Positions 1 through 8,477 are shown, counted from the first letter of the stretch. The stretch is DNA of 18,019 nt from JAICIG01 sp035532215 (GCA_035532215.1 DATKRK010000274.1:1-18019), one strand, 5' to 3'. The notes: generated by a model not told the origin, from the sequence alone. Translations and numbers: made by a program.

Positions 1-31
1 TCCAAACCGAGGTAACGTAAACTTGTTTTCA

Positions 32-125
32 TTGGACCAGTCCTCTCGTTGCGGCACTGCCTGAGAAAAAGGATTACCCCCTGATTTCAAAGGTAATCCG
101 CGCCAGACGCGGGCGACTGGTCCAA
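32..125. repeat. 11-bp perfect inverted repeat enclosing a terminator
   Basis: The arms TTGGACCAGTC (32-42) and GACTGGTCCAA (115-125) are exact reverse complements. Between them lie the terminator hairpin at 71-99 and a smaller hairpin, CCGCG/CGCGG, at 98-112. Read as RNA this would be a branched structure of about 94 nt closed by an 11-bp stem. It sits just downstream of the minus-strand nuclease gene. It could be an extended 3' UTR fold or the ends of a small palindromic element. The base pairing is seen directly; any function is unknown. Confidence 0.5.
66..99 (-). terminator. Intrinsic terminator of the minus-strand nuclease gene
   Basis: A perfect 8-bp stem, GGATTACC (71-78) with GGTAATCC (92-99), has a 13-nt loop. 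On the minus strand it is followed at once by five T residues (complement of A66-A70). This is the classic Rho-independent arrangement. It lies about 100 nt past the stop codon of the gene ending at 199. Confidence 0.75.
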
Positions 126-198
126 CCATTTTGTCTACAGGCTTCTGCGAACGCCCGCATACGCTCAACGCTACGTTCCTGGCACGCAACGTCCAGGG

Positions 199-1197
199 CT
201 ATGAGTTGGCCGCGGCGCGCCAATCTTGCTCGGCGGCGCTGCCCTTGAAGAGCTTGCGGCCTAACGCAGAGTTGAAGCTGGTCCACGGGCTTTCGACATT
301 CGGGTCGTCGCGCATCTGCAGCTCGAAACTGTGCAGTTTAGCGTCGAGATTGTCGAGGTAGTGCAGCGCGACGGCTTCCAGCGTCATGGGTAGTTTGGGG
401 CTGCCGAACTCGTATTGCCCGTGATGGCTGACGATCATGTGCTTGAGCCGCAACACCAGTTCGCCCGGCATCGCCTCGCCCGAGAGCCGCTCGGCCTCGC
501 GGACCTTCGCCTCCAGCAGGCTGACGGCCATCACCAGATGGCCGATGAGCTGACCTTCGTCCGTATAGGCGAAGCCGCGGTCGTAACTCAGTTCGCTGAT
601 CTTGCCCATGTCGTGCAGGAAGGCGCCCAAGAGCAGCAAGTCGGGGTCGATCGCCGGATAACAGCCGACGACGCGCGTGACGACCTCCATCAGGTTGACG
701 ACGTGTTCCAGCAGCCCGCCGACGTAGGCGTGGTGGTTCTTCACGCCGGCCGGCGCCCGCGTGAATTTCTGCATGAACTCTTCGTCCATCAAGAAGCATT
801 CGGCCAGCGTCCGCAGGTGCGGGTTGCCGATGCCGCGCAGCAGTTCGCCCAGCCGCACGGCCAGGCGATCGATCTGCGCCGGGCTGACCGGCATGAAGTC
901 GGCGAACTCGACCTCGTCGCGCTGGGCCTTGCAGATATTCGTAGCGATCAACTGCATGGCGCCCTGATAAAGCTGCGCCGTACCTTCCACGCGGACGAAA
1001 TCCCCGTCGTCGAAGTTGCGGTACTCGCTTTCGCTGGCGTTCCACATCCGGGCGCTGATCGCGCCGCTGCGATCCGAAAGTTCGACTTGCAGGTACAGAT
1101 TGCCGTTGCGGTTCGGCCGCAACTGCTTCTGCGCAGCCAGGAAGATTTGATCGATCGCCTCTTGATGGCAGAACTGATTGATATAACGACGGGGCAT
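199..1197 (-). CDS. YhaM-like 3'-5' exoribonuclease: OB-fold plus HD phosphohydrolase domain
   Basis: The 332-residue product has the architecture of the YhaM/CBF1 family, cytoplasmic 3'-5' exonucleases that degrade RNA and single-stranded DNA. Residues about 10-90 form an OB-fold nucleic-acid-binding domain ('LYLQVELSDRSG', 'VRVEGTAQLYQG'). Residues about 150-300 form an HD metal-binding domain with H165 in 'LLEH', H195-D196 in 'GAFLHDMGK', H220 in 'GHL', H258/H259 in 'IVSHHG' and D282/D285 in 'YLDNLDAK'. The ATG at 1197 was chosen because homology begins at 'MPRRYINQF'. The reading frame stays open further upstream to 1491, but that part is arginine-rich, unlike the family, and overlaps the divergent gene. 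Length is close to the usual 310-330 residues. The gene stands alone and has its own terminator. The family call is firm; the exact substrate is inferred. Confidence 0.88.
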   Translation of the reverse strand: MPRRYINQFCHQEAIDQIFLAAQKQLRPNRNGNLYLQVELSDRSGAISARMWNASESEYRNFDDGDFVRVEGTAQLYQGAMQLIATNICKAQRDEVEFADFMPVSPAQIDRLAVRLGELLRGIGNPHLRTLAECFLMDEEFMQKFTRAPAGVKNHHAYVGGLLEHVVNLMEVVTRVVGCYPAIDPDLLLLGAFLHDMGKISELSYDRGFAYTDEGQLIGHLVMAVSLLEAKVREAERLSGEAMPGELVLRLKHMIVSHHGQYEFGSPKLPMTLEAVALHYLDNLDAKLHSFELQMRDDPNVESPWTSFNSALGRKLFKGSAAEQDWRAAANS

Positions 1198-1360
1198 CGA
1201 GAACGGCTTTTCCAGCACGAAACGAGAGCGAACGCAAAGCCGCGCATGAATCTGCCGGCACGTATTGAAATCTGATTCTAGGGGCTTGCTGCGGCAGCGG
1301 CAAGGGCCGTGCGGTTGCCCGCGCTTGCCGCCGCCGGCCCGGCGTGCGATGCTAGCGGGC

Positions 1361-2254
1361 ATGAGCGATTCGATCACAGGCAATACGGCGCCGCGGCAGC
1401 GGTTTTGGCAATTCCGTCTGCGGAGCCTGCTGATCGTGGTCTGTATCCTGAGCATCGTGTGCGCATGGGTCGGCTCGAAGTTCGCAGCCAAGCGGCGCGA
1501 GCGGCTGGCCGTGGCTTATGTCGAGCGGCTGGGCGGCAGCGTCGCTTACCTTTGGCAGGAGACGGAGGACGCGTCAAATTCAGGCCCACAGGCGCCGGGA
1601 CCGAAATGGCTGAGAAAGTGGCTTGGGGACGACGCGTTCGCGAAGTTGGATTACATCGACCTTTCGGGCACAGAAACGACCGACGATGACGTTGCGCGAT
1701 TGGCTGCTAGCGACGGGCTTGCGACCATAGAGGGAATTTACTTGGCTGGCGTCCAAGTGAGCGATGCGGGAACCCAGAGCCTGACAGCTTTCCGAAAACT
1801 TAAGGAGGTCGATCTGTCGCGGACCGCGGTCGGCGACGCTGGGGTCGAACACCTGAAGGCCTTACCAGACCTGACATCGGTGAATTTGGCGGGAAGCAAG
1901 GTCACGGACGCCGGAATTGCGAAGCTCATCCGCTCGAAAGACCTTGAATTCCTAAATCTCTCCAATACATCGATCACGGACGCCATACTGCCTGAAATCG
2001 CGAAGCAGCCCGGCCTAAAAGAGCTCGACATTTCGAGAACGCGCGTCACGGACCGCGGGTTGGCGGCGCTCGTCGTGGCTAGGAACCTGAGCGATCTAGG
2101 ACTCGATCTCGCGCACGTTAGCGACAACGGACTCGCAGCTCTTCAGCGGTTGCCAAAGTTACGGAACCTCAATTTCGATAGGTTTCTGCCGCGCGATCAA
2201 GTAGACCGGCTGGAACGAACGTTGCACGTCTCTGTGAATTCGTGGATTCCTTAA
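1361..2254 (+). CDS. Membrane-anchored leucine-rich-repeat protein
   Basis: The 297-residue product starts with a short polar segment and one transmembrane helix (about 20-38, 'LRSLLIVVCILSIVCAWVG'), followed by basic residues 'KRRERLAVAYVERLGG'. This N-terminal pattern is typical of planctomycete LRR proteins. From about residue 95 to 275 there are roughly 24-residue leucine-rich repeats of the form LxxLxLxxTxVTDxGLxxL, for example 'LTSVNLAGSKVTDAGIAKL' and 'LKELDISRTRVTDRGLAAL'. The repeats probably form a solenoid on the outer side of the inner membrane that binds a partner; the ligand is unknown. The ATG at 1361 was chosen because the membrane segment follows directly. In-frame ATGs at 1265 and 1349 are possible but would add arginine-rich sequence. 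The second half has somewhat more A/T-ending codons than its neighbours. The next gene starts 35 nt downstream. Confidence 0.85.
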   Translation: MSDSITGNTAPRQRFWQFRLRSLLIVVCILSIVCAWVGSKFAAKRRERLAVAYVERLGGSVAYLWQETEDASNSGPQAPGPKWLRKWLGDDAFAKLDYIDLSGTETTDDDVARLAASDGLATIEGIYLAGVQVSDAGTQSLTAFRKLKEVDLSRTAVGDAGVEHLKALPDLTSVNLAGSKVTDAGIAKLIRSKDLEFLNLSNTSITDAILPEIAKQPGLKELDISRTRVTDRGLAALVVARNLSDLGLDLAHVSDNGLAALQRLPKLRNLNFDRFLPRDQVDRLERTLHVSVNSWIP

Positions 2255-2289
2255 TTTCCGGGCCTGCACACGTAAAACGAAATGCTCAG

Positions 2290-3555
2290 ATGAATCACCT
2301 GCCATTTCTTGCGTCCTTTGGGCGTCTGATCTTCTTCATCTCGACCGCTTTCTTGCTCGCTGACCCAGCTCGCGGCGAAAACTGGCCCGGCTGGCGCGGG
2401 CCGCAGCGGACGGGCGTCAGCGGCGAGAAGAACCTGCCGCTTACGTGGTCGGAAGACGAAGGCGTATTGTGGAAGATCGCCTTGCCGGGTGCGGGCATCT
2501 CGAACCCGATCGTCTGGGAAGACAAGGTGTTTATCACGGCCTCGGAAGGGCCAAAACAGGACGAGTTGCACCTGATTTGCCTGGCCCGCGACGATGGCCG
2601 CGAGTTGTGGCGGTTGCGGCTGTGGGGCACGGCGCCGACCTTGTATCACCCGACCAATAGCAGCATGGCCAGCGCCTCGCCCGTGACCGATGGCCAGCAC
2701 GTGTTCGCCTTCTATGGCACCGGCGACGTAGTTTGCGTCGACTTTGCGGGCGGTCTGGTGTGGCAGCGTTCGTTGGCGGGTGAATATGGCGAATTCGAGA
2801 ACCGCTTCGCCGCGTCGAGTTCGCCGCTGTTGTACCGCGATCTGCTGCTGTTGCAGTGCGATCACTACGGCGATTCGTACCTGCTGGCGATCGACAAGGC
2901 GACCGGCCAGAATCGCTGGAAGGCCGACCGGCCCGACGCCTGGCTCTCGTGGGCCTCGCCGCAGCTATCGCCCGTCGGTGCGGGGGACGAGCATGAGTTG
3001 CTGGCGAGCGGCTCGCATCGGCTCGACGCTTACGACCCGCTGACCGGCAAGAAGCTGTGGACGGTGCGTGGGATGAGCCGCGAGTGCATCCCCACGCCGG
3101 TCTACTGGCATGGGTTGATCTACGCCAGCAGCGGGCCGAACGCTCCGACGTTTTGCATTCGGCCCGGCGGACGCGGCGACGTAACCGGCTCGCACGTCGT
3201 TTGGAGCAGCCCGCGCGGCGTGCCGTTCGTGCCCTCGACGATCCTGGTCGGCGATTTTTATTACCTGGTCGACGACAGGGGCATCGGCACCTGCCTCGAC
3301 GCTCACACGGGCGAGGTCGCCTGGCGAAAGCGGTTCGGCGGGGCGTTCACCGCCTCGCCGGTGGCTGGCGACGACAAAATCTATTTTTGCAACGAGTCGG
3401 GTAAGACGCTGGTCATCGCCGCCGCCGGCAAACACTATCGCGAATTGGCTCAGAACCAGCTTAGCGAGCCGATCTACGCCTCGCCCGCCCTTTCGCAGGG
3501 CCGGATTTATCTGCGCACCTCCGGGCATTTGTACTGCATCGGGTCCGATCGCTAG
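2290..3555 (+). CDS. Secreted PQQ-binding-like beta-propeller protein
   Basis: The 421-residue product begins with a signal peptide: hydrophobic core about residues 12-24, with a plausible signal-peptidase I site after A27-R28-G29. It then reads 'ENWPGWRGPQRTGVSG', the standard opening of planctomycete PQQ-like propeller proteins. The rest consists of repeated beta-propeller blades with DxxTGxxxW-type motifs, such as 'AIDKATGQNRWKA', 'AYDPLTGKKLWTV' and 'CLDAHTGEVAWRK'. The fold resembles BamB and PQQ dehydrogenases. No catalytic dehydrogenase residues or heme-binding CxxCH motif are seen, so a structural or binding role in the periplasm is more likely than enzymatic activity. The ATG at 2290 puts the signal peptide at the N-terminus; an ATG at 2242 would overlap the LRR gene and bury it. 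It may be cotranscribed with the LRR gene. Confidence 0.87.
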   Translation: MNHLPFLASFGRLIFFISTAFLLADPARGENWPGWRGPQRTGVSGEKNLPLTWSEDEGVLWKIALPGAGISNPIVWEDKVFITASEGPKQDELHLICLARDDGRELWRLRLWGTAPTLYHPTNSSMASASPVTDGQHVFAFYGTGDVVCVDFAGGLVWQRSLAGEYGEFENRFAASSSPLLYRDLLLLQCDHYGDSYLLAIDKATGQNRWKADRPDAWLSWASPQLSPVGAGDEHELLASGSHRLDAYDPLTGKKLWTVRGMSRECIPTPVYWHGLIYASSGPNAPTFCIRPGGRGDVTGSHVVWSSPRGVPFVPSTILVGDFYYLVDDRGIGTCLDAHTGEVAWRKRFGGAFTASPVAGDDKIYFCNESGKTLVIAAAGKHYRELAQNQLSEPIYASPALSQGRIYLRTSGHLYCIGSDR

Positions 3556-3805
3556 ACGACTGGCCCTAGCCCTGGCGCGGCCGCATCGTTAAGCTTTGGG
3601 CCTATAGGGAAAGCAACAGATTGATCGTAAGTCTCGACCCCACTCGAGGCCCGACCTTATGCATCTCGACGTTGAGTCCGGCCAAGTCGGGCGTATCGCT
3701 TCGCTCGTCCGCTAGGCTGCTATTGGAATCGCATTTGCGAACCAGAATGGCCTCAGGGCGTTGCTCCCGCGGAAAGCGAGATCATCGCTTGATAACAGGC
3801 GTGCG

Positions 3806-3860
3806 ATGCCGCTCTGGAGTGTGCGGCATGGCGCGCCCCTCGGCTGATGAAAGGCCGCAC
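3806..3860 (+). promoter_or_regulatory. Two mutually exclusive hairpins in the efflux operon leader
   Basis: Hairpin A pairs ATGCCGC (3806-3812) with GCGGCAT (3823-3829) across a 10-nt loop. Hairpin B pairs GTGCGGC (3821-3827) with GCCGCAC (3854-3860) across 26 nt. Both need bases 3823-3827, so only one can form at a time. They end about 20 nt before the Shine-Dalgarno sequence of the adaptor gene. Such an arrangement is seen in attenuators and riboswitch-like leaders. The pairings are seen directly; a regulatory role is inferred. Confidence 0.35.
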
Positions 3861-3881
3861 GCCCGGTTTGGATCGCCCAAT

Positions 3882-3890
3882 AAGGAGAGG
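3882..3890 (+). promoter_or_regulatory. Strong Shine-Dalgarno that fixes a GTG start
   Basis: AAGGAGAGG lies 5 nt before the GTG at 3896. It is the clearest ribosome-binding site in the window and supports this non-ATG start for the efflux adaptor. Confidence 0.8.
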
Positions 3891-3895
3891 TTTTC

Positions 3896-5005
3896 GTGCA
3901 ACACACGTGGGTACGATGGACCGGTTGGGCCGGCAAGGCGGCGGCGGCGCTGGCCTTTGCGGCCGGCGTAACGGTGCTTCTGCTTTGGCTGGCCGGCAAG
4001 TTCGCGCCGAAAACACCGTCTGCAGCGCCTGAAGAACCGCCGCCCGAGCAGATCGCCGGACGCGTGGCGACGGTGGAGATGATCCGCGTCCCGCTCGACG
4101 AATGGGCCGTTGGATCGATCCGCGCCGTTCACGAAACCACGATCGGTTCGAAGTTGCTGGCCCGCGTGGTCGAAGTCGACCTGAAAGCCGGTCAGCATGT
4201 CCACGCCGGCGACGTGCTGATGCGGTTGGACGACGCCGACCTGAAAGCCAAGCTCGAACAGGCCGAAGCGGCCGCGGCTTCTGCGGAAGCCGCCTATGCC
4301 CAGGCCAAGAACGACGAAGAACGCTATGCAGCGTTGCTCAAGAAGAACGCAGTCAGCCGCCAAGACTACGAGAAGATGGCGACTGCGCTGAAATCGGCCG
4401 AGGCCGAGTTGCGTCGAACGCACGAGATTGTCAACGAGGTCAACGCCACGCTCGGCTGGGCCACGATCCGCGCCCCGATGGACGGTACGATCATCGACAA
4501 AAAGGTCGATGCCGGCGACATGGTGACCCCCGGGCAGATGCTGCTCACGCTGTTCGATCCAACACGCATGCAATTGGTCGCCGGCGTGCGAGAATCATTG
4601 GCGCACCGGCTGAAGGTCGGCGAAGACGTGGGGGTGCAAATCGAGGGGATCGAAAAGCAGTGTACGGGGCGGATTAGCGAAATCGTCCCGCAGGCCCAAG
4701 CCGCCAGCCGCGCCTTCGACGTCAAAGTCACCGGACCCTGCCCCGAAGGCATCTATAGCGGCATGTTCGCCCGGCTGCGGATTCCGCTGGGCGACGAGGA
4801 ACTGCTGGCCATTCCCCGCCGGGCGATCCGCCGCGTCGGGCAGTTGGAATTGGTGTACGTGCTCGAACACGATCGCCCCGTTCGCAGGGCCGTTCGCTCG
4901 GGCCGCGTCGTAGGCGACGACGTGGAAGTGCTCTCCGGGCTGCGTGAAGGAGAAAAAGTGATCGTCCCCGACGATCGTTCGCGGGAGGACTCCGAACATG
5001 CATGA
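3896..5005 (+). CDS. RND efflux periplasmic adaptor (membrane fusion protein)
   Basis: The 369-residue product links an RND pump to an outer-membrane channel. It has one N-terminal transmembrane anchor (about 16-33), then a proline-rich linker. The two halves of a lipoyl-like domain are at about 80-112 ('IGSKLLARVVEVDLKAGQ') and 186-220 ('ATIRAPMDGTI'). They are separated by an alanine/glutamate-rich helical hairpin (about 113-180). A beta-barrel domain (about 225-300) and a membrane-proximal domain (about 300-360, 'LREGEKVIV') follow. There is no lipobox cysteine, so the protein is held by the helix and not by a lipid. The start is GTG at 3896. Its end overlaps the permease start by 8 nt, which implies translational coupling. 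No TolC-like gene follows within the window. Confidence 0.9.
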   Translation: MQHTWVRWTGWAGKAAAALAFAAGVTVLLLWLAGKFAPKTPSAAPEEPPPEQIAGRVATVEMIRVPLDEWAVGSIRAVHETTIGSKLLARVVEVDLKAGQHVHAGDVLMRLDDADLKAKLEQAEAAAASAEAAYAQAKNDEERYAALLKKNAVSRQDYEKMATALKSAEAELRRTHEIVNEVNATLGWATIRAPMDGTIIDKKVDAGDMVTPGQMLLTLFDPTRMQLVAGVRESLAHRLKVGEDVGVQIEGIEKQCTGRISEIVPQAQAASRAFDVKVTGPCPEGIYSGMFARLRIPLGDEELLAIPRRAIRRVGQLELVYVLEHDRPVRRAVRSGRVVGDDVEVLSGLREGEKVIVPDDRSREDSEHA

Positions 5006-8000
5006 TGGCGCCCCGGCGGTCGAGGAGCATCACTTCACGAACAGGATCGTGGGGATCTTCCTCGACTCGAATCTCTCGTTGATTCTGATCTTGCTGGCGA
5101 CGCTGTTGGGCTTCGCGGCCCTGTGGTTCACGCCGCGCGAAGAAGACCCGCAGATCGTCGTGCCGCTGGCCGACGTTTACGTGCAGTTTCCCGGCCGCTC
5201 GGCCGAGGAAGTCGAGCAATTGGTTTCGACGCCGCTGGAGAAGATGCTCTATCAGATCGACGGCGTCGAATACGTCTACTCGATGAGCCGTGAAGGCCAG
5301 GCGATCATCACGGTGCGATATTACGTCGGCGAGGACCGCGAGCGCAGCCTGGTCAAGCTGTACAAAAAGCTGGACGAGAATGTCGACATGGTTCCGCCCG
5401 GCGTCAGCGGCTGGGTCGTCAAACCGGTGGAGATCGACGACGTGCCGATTCTGACGCTGACCTTGACGAGCGCCTCGTCCGACGACATGACGCTCCGCCG
5501 AGTCGCCGAGGAACTGGCCCAGCGGCTGGCCGGGGCCAAGAACGTTTCGCGAGCCTACGTCGTCGGCGGCCGGCCGCGAGTGATCCAAGTGTTGCTCTCG
5601 CCCGAGGACATGGCGGCCCATCACGTTTCGCCGCTGGAAATTCAGCGCGCCATCCAAGCCGCCAACGTCCGCGTCTCGGCTGGCGAGTTTCGCGCCAACG
5701 ATCAATTGTTGAGCGTCGATGCCGGCGAGCCATTCGCCAGCGCCCGGCAGTTGAGCAACCTAGTGATCAGCGTGTTCGACGAGCGCCCGGTGTTTCTCAA
5801 AGACGTGGCCGAGATCGAAGACGGTCCCGAGGAAATCGATAACTATGTGCGACACGGCTGGGGGCCCGCGCGCGGCTTTACGAAAGTCGAGGATTTCCCA
5901 AGCACGACGCTGGGCCAGCCGGTCGAAGCGAGCCGAGCGACTGCGGACGCGTCGCCGACTCAGCCCTCGCAGCCGGCCGTGACGATCGCCATCGCCAAAA
6001 AGAAGGGTTCCAACGCCGTCTGGGTCGCCGACGACGTGATCCGGCAGGCCGAAAAATTGCGCGAGACGATCGTGCCGGACGACATGGAATTGGTGCTCAC
6101 CCGAAACTACGGGCTGACGGCCGACGAGAAGGTGAACGAACTGGTCGAAGGCCTGGCCGTGGCGATCGTGATCGTCGTCGCGCTGTTGACCCTGGGCCTG
6201 GGCTGGCGCGAAGCGTTCATCGTGGCCGTCGCCGTGCCGGTGGTGTTCGGTCTGACGCTGGCCGTGAATCTGCTGCTGGGCTTCACGATCAATCGCGTCA
6301 CGCTGTTCGCTTTGATTCTGTCGCTCGGCCTGCTGGTCGACGACCCGATCGTGGACGTCGAAAACATCGCCCGGCACTTCGCCAACCGCAAGCAGGCCAC
6401 GCGGCGAATCGTGCTGGAGGCCGTGGCCGAAATCCGGCCGCCGCTGATCGCCGCCACGTTGGCGGTGATCGTCAGCTTCCTGCCGATGTTCTTCATCACC
6501 GGAATGATGGGGCCGTACATGCGGCCGATGGCGCTCAATGTGCCGGTGACGATGCTGATGTCGATGGTCGTGGCCTTCACGATCACGCCCTACCTGGCCT
6601 ACCACTTGCTGAAACGCAAGTACGCGACGGGCGGCGGCGCCGAAAGTCATCACGATCCTCACGATCTCGACGCGGTCAAGCAGTCGCCGTTGTACAAGCT
6701 GTTCTACCCGTTGATGGCGCCGCTGTTGCACTCGCGGTTGGTCGCCTGGGGATTCCTGCTGGTCATCCTGCTGTCGACGATCGCGGCGATGGGCTTGGGG
6801 GCGATGCGCAGCGTGCCGCTCAAAATGCTGCCGTTCGACAACAAAAACGAATTGCTGCTGGTGCTCGATTTCGACGAGGGCGTCACCCTGGAACGCACCG
6901 ACGCGGCCGTGCGCGAGTTCGAGGCCTACCTGGCCCGCGAGCCCGAAGTGGCCGATTTCACCAGCTACGTCGGGCTGGGTTCGCCGATGGATTTCAACGG
7001 GCTGGTGCGACACTACTATCTTCGCCGCGGCGATAACGTCGCCGAGGTACGGATCGACTTGGCAGGCAAGAAGAACCGCGCCTTGCAAAGCCACGCCATC
7101 GGGCTGCGAATGCGCAACGATCTGCAAGCCATCGCCGATCGGCGTCAGGCGCGGATGAAGCTCGTCGAAACTCCTCCCGGCCCGCCGGTCATCGCCAGCG
7201 TCGTGGCGGAAGTCTACGGCGAGCCGGACGACCGCTACGAAGACCTGCTGGCGGCGGCCGACGTGGTGCGAACGCGGCTCGAGGCCGAGCCGGGCGTGGT
7301 GGACGTCGACGACGTTCGCGAAGCGCCCCAGCGAAAGCTCACGTTCGTGGTCGATAAAGAAAAAGCGTCGCTCAACGGCATTTCGACCGAACAGATCGCC
7401 GGCACGCTGAGGGCCTTGCTCGAAGGCGGCTCGGTAGGCGTCGTGCGCAGCAACACCGAACGCAACCCCTTGCGCATCGAATTGCGGCTGCCGATCGCCG
7501 AGCGCACCAGCGCGTCGGATTTGGCGAGGGTTTACGTCAAGGGCGACGGCGGCCAATTAGCGCCGCTGGCCGAGCTGGGGCGCTGGGAATCGACGCGCAT
7601 CGACCAGATGATCTATCACAAGAATCTCCAGCGGGTCGCCTACGTCTTCGCCGAAACCGCCGGCCGCCCGCCGGCCGACATCGTGGTCGATGTGCTCTCC
7701 GACCGGGCGGAGACGAACGACGCTTCCGAAGCGGTCAAACGCGTCGGCGACGGGTGGGTGGCCGAACGCTCGCCGCGGCCCGTCGCCGAGCGCTCGTTTT
7801 TTTCCAATGGCAGCAGCATCGCCTGGTTCGTGCCCAAGGGCATCCAGGTCGAGTTCGCCGGCGAAGGGGAATGGAAGATCACCTTGGACGTGTTTCGCGA
7901 TCTGGGCCTGGCCTTCGCGGCCGCGATGATCGGGATTTACGTTTTACAAGTCGCGCAGATCGGCTCGTTCGTGATTCCCCTGGTCGTGATGCTCGCCATT

Positions 8001-8477
8001 CCGTTGACCATTCTGGGAGTGATGCCGGGGTTCTGGCTGCTCAATGCCTTGAGCGCCCAACACGTGGGCGGCTATCTCGATCCGGTGTATTTCACCGCCA
8101 CCGGCATGATCGGCATGATCGCGCTGGCCGGCATCGTGACGCGAGATTCGATCATTCTCGTCGATTTCATCCATCTCTCGCTGGCGCGCGGCCGCTCGCT
8201 GTTCGATGCGATTATGGAAAGCCGCGTGGTTCGGCTGCGGCCCATCCTGCTGACCACCGGGGCGGCCATGCTGGGCGCCGTGCCGATCATCATCGACCCC
8301 ATCTTTTCCGGCCTGGCCTGGTCGCTGATCTTCGGCCTGTTCGCCTCGACGTTGTTCACGCTGTTCGTCATCCCGGTGGCTTACTGGCTGTTGTACGCCA
8401 ACAAACCTGGCCACGGGATGCCGCTTTCGGCATTGGAAGAAGAAAGATACGCGGCCTCGTCCGAAAGTCTGCCTTGA
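4998..8477 (+). CDS. RND efflux permease (AcrB/HAE1-like)
   Basis: The 1159-residue inner-membrane proton antiporter has the RND layout. A first helix (about 27-45) is followed by a large periplasmic loop with 'VYVQFPGRSAEEVEQLVSTPLE'. A helix bundle (about 383-540) includes the proton-relay aspartates D448-D449 in 'LLVDDPIVDVEN'. The second half repeats the pattern: a helix at about 582-600, a second periplasmic loop, and a bundle at about 968-1133. The position of the relay lysine (K940 of E. coli AcrB) appears to be arginine (R1049 in 'GIVTRDSIILVDF'). It is longer than the usual 1030-1100 residues because of extra segments at about 285-325 and 900-945. The second extra segment contains 'VAERSPRPVAERS', an internal duplication, next to a run of seven T (7797-7803). 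Substrate class (drugs or metals) cannot be read from the sequence. An AGGA motif lies 8 nt before the ATG. Confidence 0.93.
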   Translation: MHDGAPAVEEHHFTNRIVGIFLDSNLSLILILLATLLGFAALWFTPREEDPQIVVPLADVYVQFPGRSAEEVEQLVSTPLEKMLYQIDGVEYVYSMSREGQAIITVRYYVGEDRERSLVKLYKKLDENVDMVPPGVSGWVVKPVEIDDVPILTLTLTSASSDDMTLRRVAEELAQRLAGAKNVSRAYVVGGRPRVIQVLLSPEDMAAHHVSPLEIQRAIQAANVRVSAGEFRANDQLLSVDAGEPFASARQLSNLVISVFDERPVFLKDVAEIEDGPEEIDNYVRHGWGPARGFTKVEDFPSTTLGQPVEASRATADASPTQPSQPAVTIAIAKKKGSNAVWVADDVIRQAEKLRETIVPDDMELVLTRNYGLTADEKVNELVEGLAVAIVIVVALLTLGLGWREAFIVAVAVPVVFGLTLAVNLLLGFTINRVTLFALILSLGLLVDDPIVDVENIARHFANRKQATRRIVLEAVAEIRPPLIAATLAVIVSFLPMFFITGMMGPYMRPMALNVPVTMLMSMVVAFTITPYLAYHLLKRKYATGGGAESHHDPHDLDAVKQSPLYKLFYPLMAPLLHSRLVAWGFLLVILLSTIAAMGLGAMRSVPLKMLPFDNKNELLLVLDFDEGVTLERTDAAVREFEAYLAREPEVADFTSYVGLGSPMDFNGLVRHYYLRRGDNVAEVRIDLAGKKNRALQSHAIGLRMRNDLQAIADRRQARMKLVETPPGPPVIASVVAEVYGEPDDRYEDLLAAADVVRTRLEAEPGVVDVDDVREAPQRKLTFVVDKEKASLNGISTEQIAGTLRALLEGGSVGVVRSNTERNPLRIELRLPIAERTSASDLARVYVKGDGGQLAPLAELGRWESTRIDQMIYHKNLQRVAYVFAETAGRPPADIVVDVLSDRAETNDASEAVKRVGDGWVAERSPRPVAERSFFSNGSSIAWFVPKGIQVEFAGEGEWKITLDVFRDLGLAFAAAMIGIYVLQVAQIGSFVIPLVVMLAIPLTILGVMPGFWLLNALSAQHVGGYLDPVYFTATGMIGMIALAGIVTRDSIILVDFIHLSLARGRSLFDAIMESRVVRLRPILLTTGAAMLGAVPIIIDPIFSGLAWSLIFGLFASTLFTLFVIPVAYWLLYANKPGHGMPLSALEEERYAASSESLP

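Larger units (their letters stand above)
3556..3895 (+). other. Gene-free leader region upstream of the efflux genes
   Basis: This stretch of 340 bases separates the propeller gene from the efflux adaptor. I see no credible gene in it; the one open frame crossing it (from 3621) looks like no family and runs into the adaptor. It holds a weak 5-bp hairpin (GCTTT 3593-3597 / AAAGC 3610-3614) without a T-tract, the alternative hairpins at 3806-3860, and the Shine-Dalgarno sequence at 3882-3890. A promoter for the efflux operon must lie here or upstream, but no clear -35/-10 pair is visible. Confidence 0.6.

Noticed and set aside
1802..1809. Perfect AAGGAGGT inside the LRR gene
   Set aside because: No start codon with a meaningful reading frame follows at the right distance, so it is taken as a chance occurrence.
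3621..3971. Open frame of 116 codons upstream of the efflux adaptor
   Set aside because: It has no recognisable domain, is rich in arginine and serine, lacks a ribosome-binding site and runs into the adaptor gene in another frame.
5760..7556. A 598-codon open frame on the minus strand across the permease gene
   Set aside because: It is histidine-, arginine- and glutamine-rich, resembles no family, and lies wholly antisense to a well-supported RND permease. High GC content leaves such frames open.
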